From an uncultured Oscillospiraceae bacterium (GTDB lineage: Bacteria > Bacillota > Clostridia > Oscillospirales > Ruminococcaceae), in the NCBI GenBank assembly GCA_900555435.1, contig USLH01000004.1, forward strand, positions 1 to 35,160: a stretch of DNA of 35,160 nucleotides. The letters run 5' to 3'. The translations under genes were made by a program, and so were the position numbers. The notes beneath the pieces were generated by a model that was not told the origin of the DNA, made no database searches, and saw nothing but the letters and a program-made list of their open reading frames with translations. Every line of letters begins with the position of its first letter. Position 1 is the stretch's first letter. This document shows positions 1 through 8,954 of this stretch, in pieces.

Positions 1-621
1 TTAACAAGGACAATGGCAAATGGGCTGTGACCGGCGCGGCCGGAGCGTTTGGTGCGTTTGAAAGACGGAGCCGTTTTTCACAAGGCTCCCGTCTTCCCCG
101 GAATAGTACCACTTTCCGTTGTCGCAGATCCACCCCCGGTGCATCCGGCTGCCGAACGTGTTAAAATAGTACCAGTTTCCGTTATCCTTGAGCCACCCCT
201 TATGATAATAGAGCGTGTATGGATCCAGATATTTCCAATCATACTGAGACTGAGCTGCCCGAAACGGTTGACGGACCCACCCGGTCTTCAGGCTGCCGTC
301 CTCCTGCAGATAGCAGGGAAAATAATCCTTGATCGGATCCGGATCCAGCATCGGAGTAGATTTTATCCACCCGCTGACCCGCTCATACTGCTTGTAGCCT
401 TCGACCTCGCCGTCTTTCTGAGCGAAATAATACCACTTGCCGTCGATCTCCCGCCAGCCTGTGGCTTTCTGAGCCGCTCCGCTGCTGTCGGTTTCCAGAT
501 ACTGCCAGTTGCCGTCGGACGTCTGCTGCCACTGACCTTTCTCCGCCGCCGTCGCTCCCGGGGCGCCGAAAGACATCGCTAGCACTGCCGACGCAAACAA
601 AGCAAGGAACTTCTTTTTCAT
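1..621 (-). CDS. Secreted cell-wall-binding repeat protein
   Basis: A secreted protein of about 206 residues. I chose the ATG at 621 because it opens a signal peptide (MKKKFLALFASAVLAMSFG..ATA) and has an AGGAGG ribosome site just upstream; the longer frame to 672 would run over the promoter. The mature part is a series of aromatic, glycine-rich units (GW..., GKWYYF, GNWYYF, DGSLKTGW) of the choline-binding or CW_binding_1 type, which dock proteins to wall teichoic acid or peptidoglycan. No catalytic domain is visible, so it may be a structural or adhesin-like wall protein. The last 25 or so residues (after NGSVF) lose the repeat character and are Arg/Pro/Cys-rich, so a frameshift or rearrangement near the window edge is possible. 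Its neighbour at 704-2071 has the same architecture. Confidence 0.75.
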   Translation of the reverse strand: MKKKFLALFASAVLAMSFGAPGATAAEKGQWQQTSDGNWQYLETDSSGAAQKATGWREIDGKWYYFAQKDGEVEGYKQYERVSGWIKSTPMLDPDPIKDYFPCYLQEDGSLKTGWVRQPFRAAQSQYDWKYLDPYTLYYHKGWLKDNGNWYYFNTFGSRMHRGWICDNGKWYYSGEDGSLVKNGSVFQTHQTLRPRRSQPICHCPC

Positions 622-643
622 TTCGTACTCCTCCTTTGCTCTC

Positions 644-672
644 ATTGTATCACATGAATTTTCAATGTGCAA
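644..672 (-). promoter_or_regulatory. Sigma-A promoter of the first cell-wall protein
   Basis: On the minus strand a -35 TTGCAC (667-672) and a -10 TACAAT (644-649) are separated by 17 bp, with a TG upstream of the -10. The start site would lie near 637, about 15 nt before the ATG at 621. Confidence 0.6.
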
Positions 673-703
673 GAGAGGAATTTTATTGATTTCCTATAAA
701 ATT

Positions 704-2071
704 TTACTGGATCCAAACTCCGTTGTTCCCCACATAGAACCCATCAACGGAAGTATTTGTTAACATCGTTCCCTGCCTGATATAGTACCATTTGTTTTCC
801 CACAGAAGCCAGCCGTGGTACGGACCGCCGTCCTCTTTAAAATAGTGCCAGGCATGATTGAGCATCACCCAGCCGGTGGCCATTGTGCCATCTGCACGGA
901 AGTACCGGAAGCCGTTCCAGTCTCCGACCTGCGCCACGCCGCCGGAGGAAGCCGGATACACCGGATACCACCCGTCCCGGCAGATGCTTCCTCCCTGACC
1001 GCAGTAGTACCAGTTCCCGCTGTCCCAGACCCAGTCGGTGTGCATCTTCCCGGTCTTAGGGGAAAGGTAGTACCACTTGCCGTCGGTGTCCTGGAACCAC
1101 CCGGATCGGTACCAGAGGGTCTTGGGATCCAGATAGTACCAGTCCTTGTCCCGCTTGACCCAGCCGGTTTTCAGGCTGCCGTCGCTTTGAAGATAATACT
1201 GCCCGCCGATGTTTCCGGTAAGCCCATGATCCCGGTCGATGTAGGGGCTTTCCCCCACCCATCCCGTGACCATGTCCCCGGGAAAATACTCCGTGCTCTC
1301 TTCCTCATCGGAATTGGGATAGGAATAGAAGTAGTACCATTTGCCGTTGATTTTTTCCCAGCCGGATATGGGATATACCTCCGCTCCATAGACCTCCCAG
1401 TACTGCCAACGGCCGTTGGACAGATAGACCCATTGATGGTGCTCGTCCACGGAAATGGTCCTGACCACGTCGGCCAGCTCGGAATCCATCTCGCTGCTCA
1501 CGGTTTTGATGGTGATCCCGCCGCCTACATCGCGGTTATCCGACGCAAAAATGCTTCGGTTACTCAGTTGTATGTAATATTTCCCGTACAGGCCCTGGAG
1601 GGTCCCCTTGCTGTGGTCCGGGAGGATTTCCCAGTGCTTATCTTCGGTGGTGGGGTTGCATTCGGCAACGATGCCCCGCTCCCGAAGCTGGGCGGTGGTC
1701 AAAATCTCCCCGGTGGGCTTGCCCCGGGTGCCGTCGGCGTTCCATTCAAAAATGCGATAGCGGGAGGCCGGGGCGGAGTTAAAGGCCCCGGAATCGGCGA
1801 GGAAAACGGCAAAGCTGTTGGCGTCCACCTGATAAGCAGGCTCCGGAAGGGTGTAAACCGTCAGATGGCCAGCCTGTTCCGTCACCTTGAGGACGCTGTC
1901 CAGAATCAGAGTCGCCCCATCCCGGTTGCGGATGGTGGCTTTCTTCCCCGTTAGGGTGTAGGAAAACTGCGGGCGGGCGTCTATGGCGCCGGGAGTCCCG
2001 GCTGCCGAAACGGCGGTTCCCACGGTCAGTGCCATGAAAACGGCCGCCGCCAATGCTAAGAGCTTTTTCAT
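704..2071 (-). CDS. Secreted protein with unknown N-terminal domain and cell-wall repeats
   Basis: 455 residues from the ATG at 2071, which has a GGGGG-type ribosome site and opens a signal peptide (MKKLLALAAAVFMALTVGTAVSAAG). The region up to about residue 200 is a globular domain I do not recognise (FSYTLTGKKATIRN, AVFLADSG, YYIQLSNRS). The rest carries at least six cell-wall-binding units with the W-Y-Y/F and G-W pattern (NGKWYYFYS, DWYYLDPKTL, GKWYYLSPKTG, GNWYYCGQGG, AWHYFKEDGG, KWYYIRQG). It is probably a wall-anchored surface protein whose N-terminal domain faces outward. It shares repeat style with the genes at 1-621 and 12961-14631, which suggests a family of wall proteins in this genome. 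No enzyme signature was seen. Confidence 0.75.
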   Translation of the reverse strand: MKKLLALAAAVFMALTVGTAVSAAGTPGAIDARPQFSYTLTGKKATIRNRDGATLILDSVLKVTEQAGHLTVYTLPEPAYQVDANSFAVFLADSGAFNSAPASRYRIFEWNADGTRGKPTGEILTTAQLRERGIVAECNPTTEDKHWEILPDHSKGTLQGLYGKYYIQLSNRSIFASDNRDVGGGITIKTVSSEMDSELADVVRTISVDEHHQWVYLSNGRWQYWEVYGAEVYPISGWEKINGKWYYFYSYPNSDEEESTEYFPGDMVTGWVGESPYIDRDHGLTGNIGGQYYLQSDGSLKTGWVKRDKDWYYLDPKTLWYRSGWFQDTDGKWYYLSPKTGKMHTDWVWDSGNWYYCGQGGSICRDGWYPVYPASSGGVAQVGDWNGFRYFRADGTMATGWVMLNHAWHYFKEDGGPYHGWLLWENKWYYIRQGTMLTNTSVDGFYVGNNGVWIQ

Positions 2072-2092
2072 GATGATTCCCCCTTTACTTTT

Positions 2093-2098
2093 ATTATA
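2093..2098 (-). promoter_or_regulatory. Extended -10 element for the second cell-wall protein
   Basis: The minus strand reads TGC-TATAAT, a consensus -10 with an extended TGN, 22 nt before the start codon at 2071. No good -35 is visible, which is common for extended -10 promoters. Confidence 0.5.
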
Positions 2099-2204
2099 GC
2101 AGTCCCCCGGAGGGAGTACCACTACAAACCTCCTAAAAAATACCAACAAAACCCTTACAGCTTTCCCGAAATCCTTACAATCCGTAACAAAAAGGCGGTG
2201 CCCC

Positions 2205-4037
2205 ATGACCATCGAAGAACTGAAAAAGAAAGCCCTGAGCCTGACCCTCCAGCCCGGTGTTTACCTGATGAAGGATAAGCAGGGGGAGATCATCTACGTC
2301 GGAAAGGCGAAAGCCCTGAAAAACCGGGTGGTAAGCTACTTCCGGGAAAACTCCTCCCACACCGAAAAGGTGAGGCAGATGGTGGCCCATGTGAACGATT
2401 TCGACTACATCGTCACCGGCAGTGAATTTGAAGCTCTTGTATTGGAATGCAGCCTGATCAAGCTCCATTCCCCCAAGTACAACATCCTTTTAAAGGACGA
2501 CAAGGGCTACCACTACATTCACATTTCCGACGAGCCTTACCCCCGGATCACCGCCGCCAAGCAAAAGACCGGCCCCGGCACCTTTTTGGGCCCTTATACC
2601 AGCTCCTTTATCGTAAAGCAGAGCGTGGATGAAGCAAACCGGGTCTTTTCCCTCCCCAGCTGCTCCCGGAAATTCCCGCAGGAGTTCGGAAAGGGACGGC
2701 CCTGCTTGAACTATCACATCCACCGCTGCTTCGGCCTCTGCATGGGGAAAATGGGGCGGGAGCAATATCAGGCACTGGTAAACGAAGCCATTGACTACAT
2801 CCGCCACGGCAGCACCACTTCGGTGGAGATGCTGGAGCAGCAGATGGAGGCCGCCGCCGAAAAACTGGATTTCGAAGAAGCCGCCCGGCTCCGGGATCGG
2901 ATCCGTGCCATCCAGAAGATCACCGCCACCCAGCAGGTGCTGCTGGGGACGGACAGAAACTTAGACGTCATCGCCTTTGCCCAGAACCATCTGCTGGCCT
3001 GTGCCGTGGTGATCCAATATCGGGACGGCCGGCTCACGGATAAACTGACCTACTTTTTTGACGAGGTCACCGACCTTTCCGAAGTCCGCAGCGAATTCCT
3101 GAACCGCTACTACGCTTCCGCTTCGGATATTGCAAAGGACGTGCTGTTAGACGGCGAACCGGAGGATCCGGAACTTTTTTCCCGGTTTGTCCGGCATCAG
3201 GCAAACCACGCCGTCACCGTTTCCGTCCCCCAGAAGGGCGATCGGAAAAAACTGGTGGAAATGGCCCACAACAACGCTGTAGAGCAGCTTTCTGACCGGG
3301 TCCAACGCACCGGCCGGGAGGTGGCCGCCTTGGAACAGCTGGGAAAGCTCTTAGGGATGCCCTCCCCGCCCCTTTACATCGAGGCTTACGACATCTCCAA
3401 CTGGGGGGATACCGGACGGGTGGGGGGAATGGTGGTCTTTGAAAACGGCCGCCCCTTAAAATCCGACTACAAACGCTTCGCCATCAAAGAAGTAGCGGGG
3501 CAGGACGACTTCGCCTCCATGGCAGAGGTGCTGCGCCGGCGGTTCCTGCGGTATCAGGCGGGGGATCCCGGCTTTTCGAGAAAGCCGGATCTGATCCTTT
3601 TGGACGGAGGAAAAGGGCAGGTCTCCGCCGTCCGGAAGGTCTTTGGCGAATTAGGGGTAGACGTCCCCCTTTTCGGCATGGTCAAGGATAACCGCCACCG
3701 CACCCGTGCCATCGTCAGCGAAGACGGCGAGATCGCCCTTTCGGCGGTGAAATCCGCCTTCACCTTTGTCACGTCCATTCAGGATGAGGTTCACCGCTTT
3801 GCCATTTCCTACCAGCGCACCCTGCATAAAAAGGTCGCCTACGACAGTGACTTGAAAAAGCTCCCCGGCATCGGCGACGCCAGAGCCAAAGCCATTTTAA
3901 AGGAGTTCCGCACCAAGAAGCGGATCCTGGAAGCTACTCCCGAGGAGCTGGCCCTGGCCGCAAAGCTCTCCCCGGAAAAGGCCGAAGAGGTCTGGAAAGG
4001 GATCCACGATCTCTGGGGCGGCGCCCCGGAAGAATAA
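2205..4037 (+). CDS. uvrC: Excinuclease ABC subunit C
   Basis: UvrC makes both incisions around a bulky DNA lesion after UvrA/UvrB recognition in cytoplasmic nucleotide excision repair. The 610-residue length is normal. It has a GIY-YIG nuclease domain (GVY at 18-20, YVG at 31-33, followed by GKAKALKNRV), a UVR helical motif at about 205-240 (EQQMEAAAEKLDFEEAARLRD) that contacts UvrB, an RNase H-like endonuclease domain with YDISN (Asp near 396), LLDGGKGQV and KDNRHRT, and a C-terminal helix-hairpin-helix (LPGIGDARAKAIL, near 550-600). The ATG at 2205 gives the family N-terminus; its ribosome site is weak (AAGGCGGTG). It stands alone, convergent with the minus-strand envelope operon. No clear promoter was found in the 130 bp upstream. 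Confidence 0.97.
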   Translation: MTIEELKKKALSLTLQPGVYLMKDKQGEIIYVGKAKALKNRVVSYFRENSSHTEKVRQMVAHVNDFDYIVTGSEFEALVLECSLIKLHSPKYNILLKDDKGYHYIHISDEPYPRITAAKQKTGPGTFLGPYTSSFIVKQSVDEANRVFSLPSCSRKFPQEFGKGRPCLNYHIHRCFGLCMGKMGREQYQALVNEAIDYIRHGSTTSVEMLEQQMEAAAEKLDFEEAARLRDRIRAIQKITATQQVLLGTDRNLDVIAFAQNHLLACAVVIQYRDGRLTDKLTYFFDEVTDLSEVRSEFLNRYYASASDIAKDVLLDGEPEDPELFSRFVRHQANHAVTVSVPQKGDRKKLVEMAHNNAVEQLSDRVQRTGREVAALEQLGKLLGMPSPPLYIEAYDISNWGDTGRVGGMVVFENGRPLKSDYKRFAIKEVAGQDDFASMAEVLRRRFLRYQAGDPGFSRKPDLILLDGGKGQVSAVRKVFGELGVDVPLFGMVKDNRHRTRAIVSEDGEIALSAVKSAFTFVTSIQDEVHRFAISYQRTLHKKVAYDSDLKKLPGIGDARAKAILKEFRTKKRILEATPEELALAAKLSPEKAEEVWKGIHDLWGGAPEE

Positions 4038-4080
4038 AAAAGTCTCCCTGCCTGCGTTTTTTGCAGGCAGGGAGACTTTT
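4038..4080. terminator. Perfect bidirectional terminator after uvrC
   Basis: Two 18-bp arms (4038-4055 and 4063-4080) are perfect inverted repeats around a 7-nt loop; the stem starts AAAAGTCTCC and ends GGAGACTTTT, so each strand gets a U-run. It sits exactly between the convergent stops of uvrC and the CmpB-like gene and should serve both. Confidence 0.92.
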
Positions 4081-4775
4081 CACTCTTCCACATAAACCAT
4101 GTTGGGATAAATTTTCTGGAGCCGTTCGTCGGGGTAGTGCCGATCCAAAAATTCCTCCACCGCCGTGGCGGCCGGAACGCCTTCCCGCCGGGTGGACATT
4201 CTTGCTACAGCCAGCCCCGAAATGGCGGAATCAAAGATCATGAACACTAAAAGCACCCACGTCAACGGCTTCCCAATGGCGTTTGGAATCTTGCTGATGA
4301 GCTTGCACATCAACGGAAAGATCCCCTTGACCCACAAAAGCGCCAAAGCTCCCCAGAAAAGGGAATAAAGCAGATTGATACGCCCGTTCAAGTTAAAAGG
4401 CATCTTGTCGTACTGCCAGGAAACGGTGCCGAACAGGGTCTCCTGAACCCAGCTGCAAAGATACTCAAAGGCGCTTCCGATGATGACACCGCCTAAAAAG
4501 ATCCATGCGTCCCGCTTTTTGCTGAGCCAGTTGAGTCCCAGGGTCATGAACAGCGCTCCAAAGCCGTACACCAGATTAAAGGGGCCGTAGATCAGTCCCG
4601 TGCGGCTTTCGTAATGATGACGGGTCAGCAGGCACCAGATGGTCTCCACCACCACACCTAAAAAGCAGCCGATGAAGAAGATCCAGAAAAGCTGATAAAA
4701 GTTAAGCCCATGGGCAAAGGACTGGTTATTTGTGTCGCTGCGGGGCTTCAAGTGCCCGTCGTACTGTCGCTGCAT
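4080..4775 (-). CDS. CmpB-like putative ABC-type integral membrane protein
   Basis: A 231-residue membrane protein, starting at the ATG at 4775 (ribosome site AGAGGAAG). It matches the family called putative ABC transporter permease (ABC_trans_CmpB, PF06541) by the conserved YGPFNLVYGFGA stretch and the FEYLCSWVQE..FGTVSWQYDKMPFN block. Five hydrophobic segments are visible (LFWIFFIGCFLGVVVE; NLVYGFGALFMTLGL; WIFLGGVIIGSAFEYL; LLYSLFWGALALLWV; WVLLVFMIFDSAISGLAV). The biochemical role of this family is not established and no ATPase partner is nearby, so the transporter label is weak. It is the last gene of an operon, 20 bp after cardiolipin synthase, and it ends in the bidirectional terminator. 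Confidence 0.8.
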   Translation of the reverse strand: MQRQYDGHLKPRSDTNNQSFAHGLNFYQLFWIFFIGCFLGVVVETIWCLLTRHHYESRTGLIYGPFNLVYGFGALFMTLGLNWLSKKRDAWIFLGGVIIGSAFEYLCSWVQETLFGTVSWQYDKMPFNLNGRINLLYSLFWGALALLWVKGIFPLMCKLISKIPNAIGKPLTWVLLVFMIFDSAISGLAVARMSTRREGVPAATAVEEFLDRHYPDERLQKIYPNMVYVEE

Positions 4776-4795
4776 ACGCTTCTTCCTCTCTCTTT

Positions 4796-6331
4796 TTACA
4801 TCAGGGGAGCAAACACCCGAAGGATGGAACGCCCCAGCTTCCGATACCATTTGGTGTTCCGGCACTCTTCCAACGTAATCGGCTGGCATTTTTCCAGGGT
4901 CTTAAGATAATCTTCCTTGATCGCCGCAAGACAGGAACAGCGATAAAGCCACACGGCGCACTCAAAGTGGAGATACAGGCTCCGGTAGTCCAGATTGATG
5001 GTTCCAACCACACCGTAGCAGTCATCCACCACAAAGGTCTTTGCATGGATGAAGCCGGGAGTGTACTCGTAGATCTTCACGCCCGCTTCCACCAGTACCG
5101 GATAGTTGGCACGGGTCACAGCGTGAACGTACCACTTGTCCGCAATGTGGGGGGTCACGATCCGCACGTCCACTCCGGATTTTGCCGCCGTGCAAAGGGC
5201 GGTGACCATTTCGTTGCTGATGATGAGATAGGGGGTATTGATATACACATACTTCCGTGCCTTATAAATAAGATTGATGTACACCGTTTCGCCTACCGGT
5301 TCCCCGTCAAGAGGGCTGTCCGTATAGGGCTGGACGTAGCCATCGGAGGGGATAGGTTCTAACTGGTACACGTCGGGACGGTAAGGGGTAAAGTCCTCCA
5401 TCTCCCCGATCAGGTCATCCCAGAGCGCCAGAAACATCAATGTCAGGTTCCAGACGGCGTCGCCCTTTAAGAGGATCGCCACATCCTTCCAGTGGCCGTG
5501 GACTTCCTTTTCGTTGATGTACTCATCCGCCAGATTCACGCCGCCGGTAAAGCCGGTGTGGCCGTCGATGACGCAAATCTTCCGGTGGTCCCGGTTGTTG
5601 AAGCGCAGGGACAGGACGGGCACAAAGGGATTGAAGACTTGGCACTTGATCCCGTGTTCCCGAAGGAATTTATCGTATTTGGCGGGAAGGGTCATAATGC
5701 AGCCTAAGTCGTCGAACATGACCCGCACGTCCAGCCCTTCCGACGCCTTCTGGATCAGAATGGTCAGGATGCTGTCCCACATGATCCCCTCCTCGATGAT
5801 GAAGTATTCAAGGAAGATGTAATGCTCCGCTTTTTTCAGCTCCTCCAGCATCCGGGCGAACTTCGCCTCGCCGGTGGGGAGGTATTCGGTATAGGTGTTA
5901 CGGAAAGGTGGGGAATCGGCATAGTTTTTGATGTAGCGGGCCTGATTGGCGGCGTCCATGTCCTCTTCGGCCAGCTCCTCCATAGCGTTGGGAATGTCTT
6001 CTTCCGCCTTCTGGAACCGTTCGGTCATAGTCGCCATTTTTTTCCGCTCCCGACGGGACAGCTTGTTTCCGCCGAAAATCAGGTACATCAGTCCGCCGAA
6101 AACGGGAAAGGCCAGAATCGGGATCAGCCATGCGATCTTGTAGGCGGGATTGTTCCGGTTATTGATGATATAAAGCACCACCAGAACGCTTAAAACAATG
6201 CAGATGACGTAAAAATAGCCGAAATAGTTCTGGAATTCTAAAATCATCCCCACCAGCACTGCCGCCTGCACCAGCATCAGCAGGATGCAGATCACCAATC
6301 GATGGGTGAGAAATTGCAGGATCTTCTTCAT
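4796..6331 (-). CDS. cls: Cardiolipin synthase (phospholipase D family)
   Basis: A membrane enzyme that joins two phosphatidylglycerols into cardiolipin plus glycerol. The 511 residues begin with two hydrophobic segments (about 10-30 and 38-56) and a third near 64-87 (IAWLIPILAFPVFGGLMYLIFG), the usual bacterial Cls N-terminus. Two HKD motifs of the phospholipase D superfamily are present: H249-K251-D256 (DHRKICVIDG) and H429-K431-D436 (HAKTFVVDD), followed by GTINLDYRS. The length and order are normal. The start codon follows the upstream AI-2E gene by 9 bp, and its ribosome site overlaps that gene's stop codon (TAAGGAG), implying coupled translation. A CmpB-like protein follows in the same operon. 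Confidence 0.95.
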   Translation of the reverse strand: MKKILQFLTHRLVICILLMLVQAAVLVGMILEFQNYFGYFYVICIVLSVLVVLYIINNRNNPAYKIAWLIPILAFPVFGGLMYLIFGGNKLSRRERKKMATMTERFQKAEEDIPNAMEELAEEDMDAANQARYIKNYADSPPFRNTYTEYLPTGEAKFARMLEELKKAEHYIFLEYFIIEEGIMWDSILTILIQKASEGLDVRVMFDDLGCIMTLPAKYDKFLREHGIKCQVFNPFVPVLSLRFNNRDHRKICVIDGHTGFTGGVNLADEYINEKEVHGHWKDVAILLKGDAVWNLTLMFLALWDDLIGEMEDFTPYRPDVYQLEPIPSDGYVQPYTDSPLDGEPVGETVYINLIYKARKYVYINTPYLIISNEMVTALCTAAKSGVDVRIVTPHIADKWYVHAVTRANYPVLVEAGVKIYEYTPGFIHAKTFVVDDCYGVVGTINLDYRSLYLHFECAVWLYRCSCLAAIKEDYLKTLEKCQPITLEECRNTKWYRKLGRSILRVFAPLM

Positions 6332-6340
6332 AGCGTCTCC

Positions 6341-7495
6341 TTACCGATACTTTTCCGCAGGGGTGTCCCGCTTTTTCAAGCGGGCCGCCGTGCCGCTCCG
6401 AAGCAGTGTATAAATGACCGACCCGGCCGGGACCATGACCAGCATTCCGAGAATTCCCATGGCGCTGCCGCCGATGGTCACCGCCACCAATACCCAGATC
6501 CCCGGCAGCCCCACGGAAGAGCCGACCACTTTCGGATAAATGAAGTTCCCCTCGATCTGCTGGAGCACCTGAAACAGTACGAGGAACCACAAAGCCTGAA
6601 TGGGATCGTTGACGAGGATCAGCAGCGCCCCCACAACACAACCCACAATGGCTCCGAAAATGGGGACCAGCGCCAGGAATGCGATCAGCACCGAGATCAT
6701 CAGCGCATAGGGGAACCGGAAGAGCAGCATGCTCACAAAGAACATGGAGCCTAAGATCACTGCCTCCACGCACTGGCCGGTGATGAATTTGGAAAAGGTC
6801 CGGTCGGTGAGGGTGCAGACCTCCAAGAACCGGTCGACCCGCTCCTCTTTCAGGTGGGCGTACAACAATTTCTTGCACTGCCGGGCAAGGGTATGTCGCT
6901 GAAGCAGGACGTAACAGGCAAAGATGCAGCCTAAACAGAACGTCGTCGCCCCATTGAAGACCGAGCTGATGGCGCTGACGGTAGAGCCGGCAAAGCTGCC
7001 CACGCCGGATTTCAAAAAGGTGAGGGCGCTGTCCCAGATCCCCGCCCAATCCACTTTTTCGATGGCTGTCAGTATCTGAGGATGCTTGTTCATGACCTTG
7101 CTGCCCCAGTCCTGCATCCGGGTGACGAAATCCGGGATACCGTCCCGGATGGCTATTGCCGTTCGTCCCAGCTCCGGCACCACCAATGCGACCACCGCCG
7201 TCACCGCCAGCAGCACCGCCAGAATGGACAGTGTCAGGGAGACAGGTGCTTTGAACTTCTCAAACCGCACCTTCCCGGTCTTTTTATTGGGCCGGAACAG
7301 CAGCTTTTCAAAGCCCCGCATGGGTACGCTGAGGACGTAGGCGATACAAAGTCCCACCAGAAACGGAGACAAAATACCGATTACCTTTCCCGCTCCTGTT
7401 TTTAAAAGCTCCAGATGGTTAAGTCCCCAATAGAGCACCACGATTCCCGCTGCCGCAAGGGCAATGTTTCGGATCTGTTTTTTCTTTTCGTCCAT
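6341..7495 (-). CDS. AI-2E family transporter (YdiK/PerM-type membrane protein)
   Basis: 384 residues with the hydrophobic profile of the AI-2E exporter superfamily: N-terminal pairs (ALAAAGIVVLYWGL; GILSPFLVGLCIAYVLSVPM), a hydrophobic segment with LAVLLAVTAVVALVVP, and a C-terminal cluster with IFGAIVGCVVGALL and the conserved QQIEGNFIYPKVVGSSVGLPGIWVLVAV signature block. Family members export varied small molecules, act as Na+/H+ antiporters or have unknown substrates; nothing here shows autoinducer transport. The ATG at 7495 has an AAAGGAAAG ribosome site. It is the first gene of the three-gene envelope operon with cls and the CmpB-like gene. Confidence 0.9.
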   Translation of the reverse strand: MDEKKKQIRNIALAAAGIVVLYWGLNHLELLKTGAGKVIGILSPFLVGLCIAYVLSVPMRGFEKLLFRPNKKTGKVRFEKFKAPVSLTLSILAVLLAVTAVVALVVPELGRTAIAIRDGIPDFVTRMQDWGSKVMNKHPQILTAIEKVDWAGIWDSALTFLKSGVGSFAGSTVSAISSVFNGATTFCLGCIFACYVLLQRHTLARQCKKLLYAHLKEERVDRFLEVCTLTDRTFSKFITGQCVEAVILGSMFFVSMLLFRFPYALMISVLIAFLALVPIFGAIVGCVVGALLILVNDPIQALWFLVLFQVLQQIEGNFIYPKVVGSSVGLPGIWVLVAVTIGGSAMGILGMLVMVPAGSVIYTLLRSGTAARLKKRDTPAEKYR

Positions 7496-7522
7496 GTTGC
7501 TTTCCTTTTCCTTTTTTCTTGC

Positions 7523-7551
7523 TAAAAAAGCCGCCTGAGAGGAGGCGGCTT
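7523..7551 (-). terminator. Terminator of the BTAD regulator gene
   Basis: The stem AAGCCGCC/GGCGGCTT (7528-7551) is followed on the minus strand by TTTTTT. It lies just after the stop of the BTAD regulator and before the AI-2E operon. Confidence 0.85.
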
Positions 7552-7558
7552 AAATGGG

Positions 7559-8782
7559 TCAATCAGCGCTGGGAGTGATCTCCCGCAGCTTGGTGTCAAT
7601 GCGGCAGTCCCAAATCTTGTGCCGTTTCTGAAAGCCGGTCAGGATGCGTCTCAGAACCATTTCCGCATTTTCCCGGGTGGTAAGAGGAAGCATCAGCACA
7701 AGCTGAGCGGAGCTGAACGCAGCCACCACGTCCCCCCTCCGAAGGCTGGCAAGAGCGGCGTCCCGCAGGTCGTTCATGGCCGTTTTCAGAAGCTCGATGC
7801 CCGGCATGTCCCCTTTGGGATCCCGCACCGTGATGAGCGCCACATGAACAGCCTGTCCCGTCCGTGCAATGGAGCGGGCCTGGATCCGATAGATCTGCTT
7901 GAAGATCTCATAGTCGCAGTAAAAAGCGCCTTTTGGCTTTTCCGCCTCTCTGAGATCCTCCTCGATGTTTTCCATGTCCATTTCAAGGGATTCCACGCCC
8001 TTGGTCATCTCTTTATAAAGCCCACGGACCCGGTCGGACAGCAGAACGCCCAGCTTCTTATAGAAAAAGTCCGCCAGATATTCATAGTGGGCAATGGCCT
8101 TCCGCCGCTGTCCCGAGGCGATCAGAGCCTTCAGGAGCTCATAATGGATGGATTCCTCAAAGGGGCTTAAAACCAGCGCCGCTTCGCAGACCCTTATGAT
8201 ATCGGCGTACCGCTTTTCCGCTTGCAGAAGCCCCACCAATGTTTCTACCGTTTTGTTGTAAAGAGAGGAATAATAGGTGCTCTGGCTGATGACCCAGTCG
8301 GCGTAGGAGGACTTGGGAAGAAACTCCCCTTTATAAAGCTCCATTGCCTTCATGCAGCTTTCGATCCGCTCTTCGGAAGTTCGTTTTGCATTGCTTCCCA
8401 AACGGCAGAGTACTTCAAACTCCTCGGAGTCGACTACACAGGAAATCCCCCGATTCCAGTGATAGGAGTTCCGGGAAAAGAGAAGGCATTCGATCTTCTC
8501 CTCAGGCAGCAGCTTTTTCAAAAGCGTCCGAGCCCGATACACCAGATTTTTCAAGGCATTGGCGGGATTGTCGCTTTCCTCTTCCTCACCCCAGATGGCT
8601 TCGGTGAGCTGTTCCATCGATAAATCTTTTTTCCGATTGGTCACCAGATATTCGATGAGGAGCCAAACCTTTTTCGTCCGCCCATCAGCATCAGAGATCC
8701 GGTTTTCCCCCGCTGTCAGCGAAAATTCGCCCAAGGTGCGGACATGGACCTGAGGCAAGATCTTCTCTTCGGAAGTTGTCAT
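7559..8782 (-). CDS. BTAD/SARP-type transcriptional regulator
   Basis: A 407-residue DNA-binding protein. Residues about 10-105 form an OmpR-like winged helix (VHVRTLGEFSLTAGENRI, RTKKVWLLIEYLVTN, EAIWGEEE..ALKNLVYRARTLLKK). Residues about 115-265 are the all-helical BTAD domain seen in SARP-like regulators (EFEVLC, ELYKGEFLP, VCEAALVLSPFEESIHYELLKALIASG, AIAHYEYLADFFYKKLG). The last 120 residues (from about FYCDYEIFKQIYRIQARS) look like a degenerate GGDEF-type fold but I cannot assign a function. It is a single gene diverging from the ybaK operon, with its own terminator; what it controls is not evident. The ATG at 8782 has an AAGGAG ribosome site. Confidence 0.88.
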   Translation of the reverse strand: MTTSEEKILPQVHVRTLGEFSLTAGENRISDADGRTKKVWLLIEYLVTNRKKDLSMEQLTEAIWGEEEESDNPANALKNLVYRARTLLKKLLPEEKIECLLFSRNSYHWNRGISCVVDSEEFEVLCRLGSNAKRTSEERIESCMKAMELYKGEFLPKSSYADWVISQSTYYSSLYNKTVETLVGLLQAEKRYADIIRVCEAALVLSPFEESIHYELLKALIASGQRRKAIAHYEYLADFFYKKLGVLLSDRVRGLYKEMTKGVESLEMDMENIEEDLREAEKPKGAFYCDYEIFKQIYRIQARSIARTGQAVHVALITVRDPKGDMPGIELLKTAMNDLRDAALASLRRGDVVAAFSSAQLVLMLPLTTRENAEMVLRRILTGFQKRHKIWDCRIDTKLREITPSAD

Positions 8783-8839
8783 ACGTTCCGCTCCTTTCCT
8801 TTGAAAATTCCGCCAACGAATACAGATTTAATCACTTTT

Positions 8840-8868
8840 ATTCTATCATAGAAAAAAGAGCATAGCAA
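8840..8868 (-). promoter_or_regulatory. Promoter of the BTAD regulator
   Basis: On the minus strand -35 TTGCTA (8863-8868) and -10 TAGAAT (8840-8845) are spaced by 17 bp. Confidence 0.55.
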
Positions 8869-8898
8869 GCATTTTTAAAAAACTCTCTTCCCCTTTTC

Positions 8899-8927
8899 TC
8901 GACAGAAAAAGAAAAACGTGCTATACT
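8899..8927 (+). promoter_or_regulatory. Promoter of the ybaK-cca-gluQ operon
   Basis: -35 TCGACA (8899-8904), 17-bp spacer, -10 TATACT (8922-8927). The start site would lie near 8934, about 20 nt before ybaK, whose ribosome site is AAAGGAG. Confidence 0.7.
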
Positions 8928-8954
8928 CAAAGTACCACAGAAAGGAGCATTCCC

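Noticed and set aside
815..1954. Long plus-strand frame (379 codons) opposite the second wall protein
   Set aside because: It is antisense to a gene with a signal peptide, ribosome site and repeats. Its Pro/Val-rich translation is a shadow of GC-rich codons.
4730..5362. Plus-strand frame opposite cardiolipin synthase
   Set aside because: It is antisense to both HKD-coding sequence and the CmpB-like start, with no ribosome site or recognisable domain.
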